NCBI GenBank assembly: GCA_030141605.1
Contig: JAQGDQ010002371.1
Coordinates: 318,547 to 382,546 of the forward strand
Source: Tubiluchus corallicola
Lineage: Eukaryota > Priapulida > Priapulimorpha > Priapulimorphida > Tubiluchidae
Length of the DNA: 64,000 bases
Direction of reading: 5' to 3'
The position numbers and the translations under genes are program-made. The notes beneath the pieces are model-generated. The model did not search any database and was not told the origin of the DNA. It was given only the letters and a program-made list of their open reading frames with translations. Positions 34,061 through 48,035 of the stretch are shown piece after piece; position 1 is the first letter of the stretch, and each line of letters opens with the position of its first letter.

Positions 34061-37000
34061 GTAGGTATAAAGTGATGTTATCATGGCATTAAGAATTCCG
34101 GCAAAGTTTTATCATTCGATGAGTTCATTTATGAAGCCTCTTTAAATATTAGAACTTCCGAATTTTAAACGTGTAATAATTACTTAGTAATATGTTGCTG
34201 TAGCTGTACTGTACTAGTTAGCAGCATTCTGTACACCAGGCTTGTATCATGCCAGGATAATAGAATGGCCTGCTCTACATTTATTTTATTATAGTTGGCC
34301 ATAAAAATATCTAAGCAGTTTACAATTACAATACTTTGTGTGTATGTAAGTGTAAGTTCTTTTTCTGGGTACAAGGTACCCAAGTGAGCAATGTGGAGTT
34401 TAATTTTGAATAATTTGGAAACTTTGCAACCTGTTTTGCATGCTAAACAAGAAAAATTCCTGTTGTCTGTCTTGGCACACATATAAGACAATTATTCTCG
34501 AACAAGGAACCATTGTTCGTTAACGTTGGCGAGTGCTTGTTTTGCCCTTCGGCAATAACTTTCTACCACTTCATGGACAGCAAAAACTTAGCCAAGCATC
34601 TGAGAAAAACATAATTTTAACTACAGAAATTTTTTAATGTTCGTTTGGGGAACACATATGACAGTATGTTGCTCATATTATGTAGCATGCAGCAGTTAAC
34701 ATACTTAGCATGTAATAGTACATAAATACCCAAAGCAATAATTATACACCAATGAAATGAAACAAAATTATTTAACAAAAAGGCCAAGATAAGGAAAAAT
34801 CAAAAATGCTCTACGTGAGCTGTTTTGGCTTTTAAAAATAACTCCTTCAACTAATATGCTGCTGCTTTTGGGTGCAAAGGTTTCAGTTATAAATCTATAA
34901 TCTAACAGTACAAGCTAAGAAATAAACAAAAAAGTGAAGAAAAAACATTTCGTAAAATGACAAAATCGCGGTTCGCAAACAAACAGTTATTTTGAATTGT
35001 TTATATTTTAAAAGAAAAATTATGTATACAGCTATTAATTGTCTATCATCATACCTGGGGTCGTTTAATTGTGTATGTACTGTACACATTGCCCAGCTTA
35101 AAATGTTTGATTGGTTGACATTTGCCGTCACCCATAAGTAGGATGTAAGTCACGAACTATCAGGAAGATAGCTATCATTAATCCTGTGAATGTTTTTAGT
35201 TTTGTTTCATGCCTCGCCAGCTACGGGCCCTTATTACTTGAAATAATCTGTAATGAACAGTTTTTTGTAATCTGAAGCTAGTGTCGCAATAAGCACCCTG
35301 ATTTCCTACTGATCTCACTTGACTGTTCTGTAAAACAATTACTCAAACCAATTGGTGAAATAAAAGACACACAAAACGCTATATAAGAAGATGTGATTGA
35401 AATTAGGAAAAAACAAAATGATTTAGGCAGAAAATACTCAAACATTAAGAAACAGAAAAAAGCACTGACCGAGCAAGTTAGAAAACTCTCAGGACTTACA
35501 TTAGAGATATTAGAAAAAGAAAAATGTGCCAAAAATATCGTAGTTTTTGGGCTAGCTGAACCCGAAGCGGATGGTGACCAAAGTGATATAGGGAATGTAA
35601 TCACATCATTGATGACATCAAAGCGAGCGTACAGACCACGCCCTGTACTAGTACAGCTGTATTCAAGCAGTGAGGCAACAAGCACTGTTCGGGGCAAAGA
35701 GACTGAAAGATGCGAGTGCGCAGTACAGACGTGTCTTTATCAGTCCAAATACAAGCCCCACAGTGCAGAAGGAGCATCAAAGCCTATTGAAGGTGTTAAA
35801 AGATGAGAAAAGCAAAGTTGAAAATGAACTTGAGAATTGACTGGAAAAATAAATGTGTTCAATGAAACAACGAAACAATAATATTTTCTATACTCAGGTT
35901 TTTTTAATAACAGGGTAGATGCGCACAATAACAATGCTAAGCTACTGTCATGGAACATACACTCAGTGACTGATAAATGTGAGAACATGTTCGATAAAGT
36001 TATCACCTTGTTTTGCTTGCATGATATCATTTGTTTGCAAGAAATTAGCACTTATTGTTTTACTATCCCCAGTTTTAATGTACTAATACGTAGCAAATAT
36101 AGCAACAAACGTACTATTAAAGGTGGTATTTTTGTATATCTTAGGCAATAATATTTCTGATTATGTAATATTTGTAGATGATTCAACCCCTTGTCAAATG
36201 TGGTTAAGACTGCAATAGCCTGGCTAACATTCTTATTTGCTTCTGCTATGTTACAAGGCACAACTATTGAAGCACAAGAGAATAATGAGAAGTACTTTAT
36301 AATTGGTGATCTAAATGTAAGATGTGGTCAATGTAGAAATATACTGACAGAAGGGAACCAATGGAGGTATGCACATAATCCTGATATAAGAAGGAACACA
36401 ACAGGCACGCGACTTTTGCAACTATGTAGGGATAATCACTTGATCCCCCTTAATCATTTAGTAACATGTAACAGCTATGGTGATGGTTTGACGTTTAGGA
36501 AGCGCCAGAATTGGATATCCCAGCTAGACTTCCAATTGATGGAGTAACTTCCATTGTCTTATGTTGAACTTGTGATGATAAACTTCGAAGTTTTTGTGCT
36601 CGGCAGGATATCGACTTATCACAATATGAGTCTGTCATATATCCAACAAGATGGGATATCGACGACCTATGTCAGAATGCCAAAGACATCAAATATGATT
36701 CTGCAACCAAATGTAGAATACAAAACGATACTTCAAGTAGACGAGCAGCAAACGCGAGATGCATTAATTTATTAAAATCTGGTAATATGAAGGCAATATG
36801 ATGTGCTGTGGATGATGACCTATTCACACCAGATGAAGTCAATAATACTATCATTAGTCTAAAACCCAACAAGTCGCCAGGCTGTGATAGTGGTAATGAT
36901 ATTATTGATCAAGTGTGTATCTGCACTATGGATTACGTTTATGACTGCATGTTTTAATACGGTACTTTCATCAGTTTACTACCCTAATAATTGGACTAAA

Positions 37001-40000
37001 ACAAAGTTGGTAGTCTTGCAGAAAGGCAGTCGTCATGACTGCAATAACTACCATGGTATCTCGATTTTGGACTTATGTCCATAGATATTTGACGGACTGA
37101 TTAATACTCTCTTACAGCTCTGGTGGCAGCCTGGCCCAGAACAGGCTGGTGGAGAAAAAGAAAGAGGCTGTTTAGAACAAGCAGTTACGTTGCGCTTACT
37201 AACAGATTCAGCAAAAATAATACGATGCAAATTGTACATTGTATTCATCGATTTTGCTAAGGTGTATGGCATCGTATCAATGCACAAACTCATTCAAGAA
37301 TTAGTGAAATTAGGATGTCGTCAAACAATAACACGTAAATCCAGGCCATGTACATGAAAACTATGCAGCGCGTTAGGCTCTAGCTTGGTTACTAGTAAAA
37401 TAGGTGTAAGACAGGCTGCGTCCTCGCGCAGCATGTTCGTGTTCACGTTATTCATCAATCCTTTGATAAAAAGATTGGCTATAGTTCGGGATGACGATTT
37501 CTTGCCAAACAGACACGGTCTGTTAATGATGGTCAACTCTGTACTACTGCCTGTTCAAGAGAGCGCTGCATAGAAAAACCCACTATATTGAAGTCTTTTT
37601 GCGTTGAGCATGGTCTCGTAGTTAACGAGTTAAAGACGATGTTTCTTGTTATTACATTGCAATGGTGAATAAAATGACCGCATGCCTATAATCGTTGAAA
37701 ACTTACAAGCAAACTGGTGCTATAGCTACATCTACTTAGGCACAGTTTCTTTGTGCCGGCGGAAAATTGGCTCAGGCAATTGTGATTCAAAATAAGGAAA
37801 AACTTAACCACGAACTGAAATACGTAGCATTTGTCCGTAAGAACTTCTCCTGTCCAAGTATGGACTAAACAGACTTTGTTAAAAGCAGCTATATTATCTA
37901 GGCTTTTGTACAGCTGCGAGATATAGCTGTCCAATGATATAAGAAAATTGTCTTAATTGTGCACATCTGGAATTAAAAACTGCCTTGGAGTGCGCAAGGC
38001 AGTTCAAAATGACCTATCCCTTCTCGAGTTAGATATGCCATCGGCAGAGGCATACATTAAGAGCCAGCACTACAGGTTTTTTACTAAGATGTTCAGTAAT
38101 CCTGGTAAGCATCCTATATTAATGTATACGATAAATAAATGTCAGGCAATTTCTCTGTATGCGTACATCAACAGCATCATCACTCTGAGAAGAGACCCTG
38201 CAACTGAGGATAAACAAAACAAAGTGCAAGAATTGTGTGTGTTAACCTCTAGTAGGATAGTTACATACAGACTTTTGAATGAGGATTTATTTAGTTGGTC
38301 TATATATTCAAATAGTGCGGCGCCTGTTCAAAAACTCGAAAGAATTTCCCGGACAAAGGCCAGAATATCAGGTCATAAATTGGCTACTGAAAGTGGCAAG
38401 TGAAAAATATACCTAGGCACAGGAGCTTTTGCGACTGCCCTACTAACGAAACCAAGGCCTGATCAAGACCAAGAACTTGTTTTCTGCAATTGAGCGAAGA
38501 CTGACCTGGTCAGACCACTACCGTGGTTCTCTGATATTGATGTGGCATCGATCAGTTCTATATTCAGGCATAGCAGTAGCCAAACTGTTGTGAACTATAT
38601 TCGCCACTGCCTTAAATGTTTTGCACAATGTTTTGCACATTGTTTCTTGTAGGACTGGTAGTATAATGTAAAATACGTTAATTATATTGCGACACTCAGT
38701 TTAATCCCATTTTAGCACTTTTACGATCGGCAATGTATAAATGTTTTGGAGAAAATGGGGTCGTTTGTGTGTCTTAATGTGTTGTTTTCTCTGCATCTAC
38801 CCCGATTAAGTATAATAATAGTTGTTAGTCAATAAGTTACTTACTTGCTTATTGTTTACAAATTAATGTTTATTATGTAACAACATGTGTAGCCAGAGTG
38901 TAACCAATCGATGAATAAAATTTCACATTGAAACAACATTGTTGTGTGTATCACTGGATTTAGAAACTTTTAAAACATCTACAGGACTCTGTATGGGGTG
39001 AAATTTACCATAAATGCTATCTGCGCTGCCGAGGTTGTTTAGCGTGAAGTTTTCAAGTAGCAGACTAGCATCTTAGATAGGCAACGATAATAGAACATAA
39101 CACTTCAAGGAAGCTAATAAATGAAGTTCAATAGATAACATCGGTTTGTGTGGTTTTTGCAGCACCCGTTTATCAGACCTGCCTGATGCATTATTTTTTC
39201 TGCAGCTATTTCTTATTGATTTTTTATACGCAGCTATTCCTCAAGTGGATAACGCATAAGGCATTCCGAATGTTTGGTAAACAGCCGCGTAACGCATATG
39301 CGTTCCGGAACACCTCAGAACAAGTGAAGTTTTTGAAAAATTGACGTAGCTTAATTCACAAGCAATAATACAAAACAATTTACAAAGTAACAAGCTTATA
39401 AATTAAAGAACTTACACATGCAATTATCAGTTATCAATTTTCGTAAGAACTGATTATGTATATACAATTAGTTATGCTTCGTGTTGATATCACAAAAACA
39501 CTAATTATGCTGAAATCTTGTGAATTGTGAATCAATGTTTTTTTTCAGGAAAACCGACTCAAGATGGGACGTTTTCACGAAACAATGTTTCTGGTCAACT
39601 GTATGTTCGAAAAGGCAAAGTATTTCATCAGTGGGCCAAACGGTTTGTTGCCTTGTCTGGTACCAGACTTCTTGTATATCCTGGTAAGCGATTAACACAA
39701 AGCTTGTTATAGTTGTTAGCTATCTGTTGAAAAACTTTACGACGGGTTTATCTACATATCTGAACTTCTGCTTCTTTGACCTGAAAACCACTAATTTAGT
39801 CAAATATAGCTAAAATAAACTGCCAATATAAGAAGTTTGCAACAAAATGAACTTTTATCCTGCTGGGCGAATTTGCAGCACAACGAATATAACAGTATAA
39901 TTGTATTACCACGAAGACAATTGTCTTCTTCATGCAATCATTGGCAGCGTAATGATTATACAAGTGTCTATTGTTTTAGAGAACTACTTTCCAAGCCTAA

Positions 40001-43000
40001 CTTGACTTGGTTGGTTATGATTATTACCTATATTGAAAACTCCATTATGCACTGTATAGGATACATAAATTTATACATTTTAAGGTGAGATCCGTCTAAA
40101 TTGTACAAGTGTCATCCACCCTGCACATTTTGAATAGGGATAATATTAAAAACCCATTAAACAAATTTTCATTAATTGCCATAGCAATTTCAGCGGCATA
40201 CCCAGATTAATGATTTTCCATGCTTCCATTGTAAAATATTACTTCCTGGGCCAAACACAAATTGCTGCGCCGTCCCATACCAGTTTTGAAATCAATTTGT
40301 GTGATATTATCAGTATGCGCGATTACTGCAGAAATTGCGTGTACAGATTTTTAAAGCTATTAAGATTTTATAGAATAAAACATCGAAAACTTGAAAGGTT
40401 TTAAATTATAGAACTTATAGATGTTCAAAGACGTATCAGCGAAACAGTGTATAATATAATTAATATTTAAATTTGTTAAAAAATTCTTAACTATATGCTT
40501 AATCTACTGCATGCGTGAGCCCTTTTCTGTTCCTAACTATAACGATTTATAAGCGCTTACCTGTAGAGGGTTGAACATACAACGCCCAAACATTAATTTA
40601 TTACGAATCCACTAAAACATGGCATAATAAATGTCAGATTGCATGACATCATTTGACATGGGATATTTACTGTACTATGTGTTTCACCCTTTGGCGGCCC
40701 ATTTGGGCGGGTTATTAATTAATTGATTGTTTAAGGTCAGTGGGGCGTCCAGAATAATACGTTTCAAGTTATTTTCAAGTATTTATGGTAATGAAAGAAT
40801 GTGTTAATACTCAGCAACAATTATTTTTTATAATCTCTTGTTAGCTCGACTTATGTTACTTACTGAATGCATAGCAAATTTCTAGTTTTGTAGATAACTT
40901 AACAAACCTCTATGTACATTGAACATTCGCCAAAGTGGGACTAACAGTTACTATGCCTAGATCATTACTGCGTCTGTTACAAATTTCCAATACCTGTTTG
41001 CTTAGCAGCTTTGCAAATAAAACTTATGTGATTACTGCTCCAGTTATTAAAACTTGACATTGTGTGTTAAATTAATATTTTGCAGCTGATGGATAGATTT
41101 CTGCCTAATGTAACGTGTTCTACTTTTCAAACTAGGAATGTCTGAAAAACTGACTTGTAGACATAGTTTCTAATTTCCTGGTAGAAATAATTTTGTTAGA
41201 CTTATTGGGCTTAAATGGACTCCTCATGTTTCCGGCTTGTAATACCATCGAACCTCTCATCTACTGTTTTTGTTCCATCTCAGTTGGTTACATTTAATCA
41301 GTTTTAAACAAGATTGTGCTGGTACTTCTTCTGCTTAATTCACATTTTTATTGTCTAATGTTCCCATAACCATGGTCTCTCAGGACAATGATTACTTGTT
41401 CCACATGCAGTCTCTGAAATCACTTTGCCAAAAATTGATTTGTTAAAAGTTTTTTATTATTTGTACTTCTAGTTTCTCAGTCTACTGGTTCCTCTGTGCC
41501 ATTTAGGGTTTAAATTGTTCTCGTATTCTCAGAGCAGAAAATTGTCACCAACAAAATTAAACGTAATTGTCACTAACAAAATTGATTAACAAAAATACTC
41601 CTCAAGTCTTAGGTACCAGAAACCATATCTAACTATTAGTGTGACGGTGGCACGGGATACAAAGACAACTCACTGCTTCCGTTGCTTTGTAGTTTTGTCT
41701 GTACAAAAAAGCATAGTGATGAGTTTGAATATTCATCGTTGGTTTGGTAATTGCTTTCTAAATGCGTCAAACTCATCTAAGGCACACATTTTAGCAATTA
41801 CATGGCTGGGAGTTGTGCTTGTCGAATGTGACATGACAATACCAGTGATGAATGAGGAGTGTGACATCTAACCGCAGGCCATAAAACAATTCCGAGATGT
41901 TTGTTGGGGTCACATCTGTGAGCCTAGATTTGAAAGTTAAAACTACTGTCTGGAAATCCGATTTAAAAGTTTCAATATGTAGAGGCAATGTGCCAAAGTT
42001 ACACGCTGACAGTTTTTATTGCAAGAAGATTAGATCAAGAAGGATAAATATATATCTGTCATTAGTCTCAGTCCCTTCTAAGGCCTTTGATTTGATGATC
42101 TCGATTGTAATTTATGTTTGTTTAGCGTAGACTATTGATTAAAAATGTTTGCTGACTTTATTTTATTTTATTTTAAATTTTGCACGTTCACGTAATATTT
42201 TGTTATTGTATTCCGTGAGAAAATAGTACATTATTAATGTTAAGTCAAAGAAATGAGCTAAGTCAACCGGTCGCCAGCAATTACCCTGGATGCTTCAGGT
42301 TTCATAGCTTAAAGTTGACTCTAACACGGTGCGATTAGTAGCAAGCTCCTCAATGTACCTGCTAAATATGACACCAAACTTATGTCAATTTTTGCACCAA
42401 ACCAGAGTGAAAAAGGAGGTGAAAATAGGGAAAGATGCTGGCGAAAAAAAAACTAACTCAAGAAATCGCACCGTTACGGCAAATTAACACCAGTCGTTAA
42501 CATGCTCCATCGGGTTTTGGGGCTTAACCAATTGAAACTCTCCACGTGGCGCCACAAAAGGACGCAGCGACTCGTTTGTAATCTGAGCGACGATTTGGCA
42601 ACCTATCCCCAAATAATATCTACTCTCCTATATATATATATATATATATATATGCATTATTATGAAATTTGAAAATGCTCTCTCCCAAACTTTTTGATTG
42701 ATTTCGATTCGATAAAACGGTTCCTTTCGCTCCAGATTTGCTGTATTCATGAACTATACATTTATGTCTCTCTTGATACTTCAAAAGCAGTGAATCAGTT
42801 CTCAGTGGTTTCTTTCATCCTCAGTCTTCTCTCGAAAAATTTCTGGAGGCACCGAAGCACAATATTTTCTTTCGCTTATTCACGACTCAGACATAAATGC
42901 AGTGAAATTTTAAAGAGACTGCAAAGCTGTAATGCGCAGAATCGGTCTGCTTTTTATTTTAACCAAAAGGTCCACAGGGGATTTTTTACAGATCCGTGAC

Positions 43001-46000
43001 AGATACGCAATTGCAGTATATCTGTTGTGTTCAATGGACCTACTCACTTCATGAAGTTGCACTAGCTTTCACTTTGAGCTCTTCCACTGGTTTACACTCA
43101 GAGCCAGTGATCTTCATGATCTTCATTTCGCACCTAAGAGTTATCTGTTGTTCTGGCTTAGATGTATTGCTTATCCCTGTATGTAAAAGTAAGGTGAGAA
43201 ACCACGTCCCTCCATTCGTTAAGAAAATCTTTGAGGCCTGGGAACATTGAATATGGACCTTGCTGATGTTGCCATGATGCCATCATTGTTCTGCTTTTTC
43301 TCACTCCGTTTCAAATGCAGTAGGTTCTGTCACATACTCCAGCGACTCAGGACCCGCTTCGGAGCTTTCATCTCTATTTTTGTGGCTTGACCATGTCTAC
43401 TCAAGTGTTCTTAAGACTTTTTCTTTACTGGAACTTTCACTTAAACTGAGTAAAATTTCATTATCATGAAAATATAATAAGCATGATCGTACTTTGCCCA
43501 TTAAATTTAATAACGCCAATATTTTCTACGTGCGGCTTTTATGGTTTTTGAATTCATGGGTTTGGTCTGACCCAAATGTTTAGAAAGCTACAGTTTCGTT
43601 TATAACAAGTGTGTTTCAAGTCAAGTGAATTACTGTCTGCTTGTTATGTACACAGCTTGATTTTACAGTAGTCTAACAACAATTATATCCAAGTAACAGC
43701 TTTCCTGTACCGTGACAGTCGCTCAGTAAAATTGTAACAAGTTTTCAAAACAACCGTCGCATTGAGCTTAGACTAATGGTTTAGTGTTTAAACAATTAAT
43801 TTTAAAATCTCGGGATTGGAAGATCATTGACCAGGGACAATACCACGTTTGTTTGCCCTCATTTCCTTTTACTCTTCGTATGACCATAAACTAAGCTTAA
43901 AATGGGAATGGTATTACCTGTAAATGGTCTGTTTTGGGACGTGCAGTCCCAGGATCACTACACCTAAAAAGGTTGACATTCCACGTGGTGGCAATTCTTT
44001 ATAGAATACCTCATTTTACAAGCGCTATCCAATAAAGTTGAACTATATTTTATATACATATAACCAAGTAACCGATACTTTCCAATAAACTGCGCTCATT
44101 GTATAAAAGTATGTTCATGTAGTTTCCCTGTGGCTATATTGAAATTTTTAAACACTTTCTCACTGTGTGCCAAGATGGCATGCGTGGCAATTTCGGACAA
44201 TAAATTTTAAAAAAATCATTTTTGCTGGTGTACGTTTTTGTATTCAAAGCACAACCAGAAATCTGAGAATACGTCTGACAATGTAATTGGATACAACTTG
44301 GCTTTCGGTTGACAGACCACTTGCGGAATGCAGCAGTAAACTTACTGTGTTTTGTTACTTTTCTAAATTGTATTATTGTAACAGTCACAAATGTTCGCAA
44401 TGCCTGTTTACCCGCCGGGTCATTGGCTTGCATCAGTTACTTGTTATTCTATTTCAGTTAGTGTAATTGGCCGGATAATTATGTCTCGTATAGTAAATTT
44501 ACTATCAAGCAATAAACGCTGTACAAGCAGGGACAGTCTTTGTTTTCCAAACTGCTGGCACGTAAATATCACTGGTTAAACGAGAAAACCCTTTTTTATG
44601 ATTGGTTCTAAATTTTGTTAGCACTTTTTATTTTTTCAGCGTAACCATGGATGCGTTCAAGGACACGTCAACAAAAAAGTATAGCATTATTAAGAGTGGT
44701 TCATTATGTTGAAACCATTCTGTTACTTGGCATGCTTTGAACAAATATATTTGTTTCTAAGCTGATGCTTGTTTTTGACCAAGATTGTGTTTCAAACCTT
44801 GGATGTTTATCCTTTGAAGCTCATATTGAAACTCTTTCTTTCATTGTACAGGATTTTGTTCTTAATTAATTGCACAACTTTCCTTTCTCAGGATTGGAAA
44901 AAAGAGGGCAACCCCATGTTTACATGTTGGCAAAGGGGAAAGTGGAGGAGATGAAATTCAAAAATCACGAGCGATGTCTAAAAATTACTGCTGAATTGCA
45001 AGCAGGTCGAACAGTGTTTCTTTCTTTTGGAAGTGATGCTGAAATTTCAAAATGGCTGAGAAAATGCATGAAGGTAATTAGCCATTATCTGTTAGACATG
45101 TACAGTGGCAAGGATGATAGTCTTTAAAATATTTAATTTAAGTGGACCAACAACACTACCCCTAATTCCAGTAATCACAAGTTCGTGTGAGGTTGGCACG
45201 ATTTTGTCTGCCCTTAATGACTCAAAATTATAACACCCTTTATGTGTTCTGGTTTACGTATTTTTTGCTGTTAAATTACAGTTTGTAAACTTTAGCAGCT
45301 TATTATCGGTAGTTTTTTTACTTGTTAACTTACTTCTTTAGTTTACCTGTGTTATTTTGTTCAACACTTCATGAGACTAACAACCCATTTACGTCATTAT
45401 TAATTGGACAAATTTGTGCAGTGCTGCAACAAGCAAAAGTTTTGTGACTTGGGCTATTTCTATTAATGTATAGTAAAATATTATTAATATGATATATCTA
45501 TTCCTCCGTAATATGACTAAAATGTGCAAACCGTTCTGAAACTGGACTTTTAATGGCCTTTTTCTTGGGTTTTGAGGCCACTTGTGTAACTTCCACTAAC
45601 TGCTTAATTTTTACATTATATGTGTTCCTAATTTCAGGCAGTAGCAAAGTTACCAAATTTAGCAGATTTGTCCAATAACCATTTGGAATACATCCCAGAA
45701 AATCTGTTTGTGAATGATCGCTTATCTCAGCTGAATCTTCGACACAATGCACTAAAGGAAAGACCTATAGAGGAAGATATTTACACAATTGGTAGGTGCA
45801 AAATCAAAATTGATTCCAAATTGCTTAGCTATCTAGTTATTTCTAACATAAAAAATATGGTAGCATACAATTACGTAAAATTTGAATTACTTCTTTTCGT
45901 CCAATATTCATTCGGCTTTTTCTGTTATTTAAGTGTGCCATCTGGAACGTTAGTTGTTTTAAAATTGTAATTAATGAAATTAGATTTAGTTCATTTCACA

Positions 46001-48035
46001 ACAGGTCTTAGCTTGATCTCACAATATGCTGATGTGCTGAAAGAATATGCGGGGTTTAATAAAAGTACTAAAATACAATTTAACGACTGTAAGATAGATG
46101 ATCAAAATTTACATGCAGTATTGTATGTGTGAATATAACAGACACTACTTAGCCTTAATGTATCCTAAAATAATAATGACATTGTGCAAAGCATTAATTT
46201 CACCTCCACTTGCAGCTCAGTTGATCTTTAGTTTTTCCGTGTGTTCAGAGTGTGAATTCGTTACCCACAAGTTGCGCCTCAGGCCTTCATGAATATGTGA
46301 CTGTTTTATAGTTGTTAGTCTGGCATATTTATTGACTAATGCATTATGCAAAATAACAGAACTTATATACTTTTATAACAAACCGTTATGTATGCAGTTC
46401 TATATTCGTTTAAACTTGATAATGATATATTTATATTTTAAAATTATTGAAGGTAGGACATAAGTAGCAAACATCTACATTTTAATTATTTGGATCAACT
46501 TCAATTACTATGTGGAAATGTACAATGTATTGTTTGCATATACTTCACTTTTTTCATTACTTCAACAAACTCGTTTTCATATTCAAGTAACTAAAGCCAT
46601 TGTAACAATTTCCACAAGTGTTCCACAAAGAAACACAAATTTGTTTTAAATACGAGTTTAAATTAATTTCATAAATTATTTAAAGTAGTTTTCTTAATTG
46701 CATGCCTGCTGTTTCTACAAGTCCTTTATAGTGTTCCTATTGTACCGTGACATTGAGTTTTCGACTTCATGCATTACCTAATAAATTTAGACCTGTTTCA
46801 AACCTTTACAATAAACACCATAAATTTTCTTGAGAGTCAGTTCTGCCCACTTGCTTCTGACATAAATCATAGATCAGAACACCCATATTTATTTGAAGTG
46901 TTTTCCCTTATACTGACGTTATAAAGATCATTAAAGCATTAGCCACCGCCCAGTTAACCTTGCCACCTCCGATTGTGCTTCATTGTGGCTTATAGGTATG
47001 TGGTGCATGTAAACAAACTGATTTAGTAACCTTGTTAAAAATGGACAAAAACTGTTTTGTTTCCTTATTCATCTGTGAATGTCTTTTTCTTAAGAATTAC
47101 GTAGTAAATGTGCTTTTTAAAGAAAACTTTGCTGTTTTGGGATCATGTAGAGGCGTATAATTGCACATATACAACTGGGAGAATATTTTCTATGTTTATA
47201 CCATTGATATTGTGCACAGCAACTGAACACTGAAACTATAACTAAAACAGTATAAGGAGTGTCGGGAAATGATTGTCCCACCACCACTCCCCAGGAGAAA
47301 CCAATAAGAATGGATAAATACTGATAAAACCATGAGAAAGAACATTTTATATCTGAGTAAGAAACATTAATTTTGTCTTGCTAGGTAGTACTTTGTTATT
47401 TGCAGCTTGCAGGGCCGTAAATGGACAGGGTACAATTTGCATTGGTTTCTCAGTGGGAGTGATGTCTTTATCTTTTTTTCAAGAATGTTGGTGATTTTTT
47501 CTGATAACAAGTTTCGAAAAAATTAAAAAAAACTTTAAATAAGAAATATTTTACTGATTGAAATGTGTATGTTCATATCTGCTAATGATTACTTTTAAGT
47601 ACAGCCAAAGCTTTCATTTCCAGACACCCTGTACTTAAATATAATTCATTGTATGTAATCTTTCTAGTTACCATATGAAGGTTAAGATTGGTTATAGTAA
47701 TTATATGTCATCTTTGTATCATCTTGCTATGCAAAAAGATTAAATTTGTTCTGCAATGAATATGTGTGTTGACTTCAGGCGTAAGTTAAATGCTATAAAG
47801 ATTTTTGAATACTACAGAGGTCAGCCGACCTTTCCCTCAACATTTAACAGTTTATGACTATTACAGGATGGGTGGATGATTTGCCCAGCTTTCAGAATCT
47901 CCATACTCTGAATCTATCAGATAACGACATCTTCATATTCCCCAGTGCCATATGCCACATAACTACACTGCAAGAGCTGAATGTATCCAGTAATAAAATT
48001 GAAGAACTTCCACCAATAATAGCCGAGCTTACAAA
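33460..48035 (+). CDS. PHLPP: PHLPP-type protein (RA-like, PH, LRR), 5' part of gene
   Basis: Five exons join in phase: 33460-34060, 39549-39683, 44892-45073, 45638-45791 and 47867-48035 (413 codons so far). Residues 1-100 are Ser-rich and probably disordered. Residues 106-200 form a Ras-association-like domain (GYIRVYDPD start). Residues 201-306 form a PH domain split over two exons (GQLYVRKGK, HQWAKRFV, and the conserved Trp in ISKWLRK). Leucine-rich repeats follow (LEYIPENLF, LSQLNLRHNALKERP, LHTLNLSDNDIFIFP, LQELNVSSNKIEELPP), aligning with the first LRRs of PHLPP1/2. PHLPP is a PP2C-type phosphatase acting on Akt and PKC. The remaining LRRs and the PP2C domain are not found in the window, so the gene either continues past it or is truncated. 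Confidence 0.83.
35280..38680 (+). mobile_element. Decayed non-LTR (LINE) retrotransposon in PHLPP-type intron 1
   Basis: Plus-strand frames in order read as follows. An ORF1-like coiled-coil piece (about 35393-35806, LRKxxN-type IVVFGLAE). An APE-type endonuclease (about 35935-36545; LLSWNIHS, DIICLQE, IIGDLNVRCG). A reverse transcriptase (about 36780-38400; SLKPNKSPGCD, VFIDFAKVYGIV, GVRQ followed by FTLFINPLI, SRLLYSCEI). A Cys-rich tail follows to about 38660. Several stops and frameshifts break it, and the YADD catalytic box is not intact, so it is dead. The clade is undetermined (CR1/L2/RTE-like are options). It is in the sense orientation inside the host intron. The ends are approximate because I found no clear poly-A tail or target-site duplication. 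Confidence 0.85.
39549..45073 (+). CDS. PHLPP: PHLPP-type exons 2-3: PH domain
   Basis: Exon 39549-39683 (acceptor TTTTTCAG, donor GTAAGC) and exon 44892-45073 (acceptor CTTTCTCAG, donor GTAATT) carry the two halves of the PH domain. The first supplies the early beta strands (SGQLYVRKGK, KRFVALSG, LLVYPG). The second supplies the later strands and C-terminal helix (HVYMLAKG, RCLKITAEL, RTVFLSFGS, EISKWLRKC). Phases are 1 and 0. The 5.2-kb intron between them has no recognised gene. Confidence 0.83.
39684..44891. other. PHLPP-type intron 2, no recognised feature except a TA repeat
   Basis: This 5.2-kb intron has a (TA)n run at 42629-42652. Open frames at 42694-43250 (plus) and overlapping minus frames show no domain I recognise and no splice logic. 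Confidence 0.5.
45638..48035 (+). CDS. PHLPP: PHLPP-type exons 4-5: first leucine-rich repeats
   Basis: Exon 45638-45791 has LADLSNNHLEYIPENLF and LSQLNLRHNALKERP. Exon 47867-48035 has FQNLHTLNLSDNDIFIFP and LQELNVSSNKIEELPP. Leu and Asn spacing fits LRR. The run NLRHN-x-x-x-x-RP is characteristic of the start of the PHLPP LRR array. The last codon is split after AA, so a further exon is required. Confidence 0.83.

Noticed and set aside
42694-43250. Two adjoining plus-strand frames of 101 and 84 codons, and a minus frame over the same DNA
   Set aside because: No domain recognised, no acceptor or donor linking them to the PHLPP-type exons, and composition is typical of AT-rich noise.
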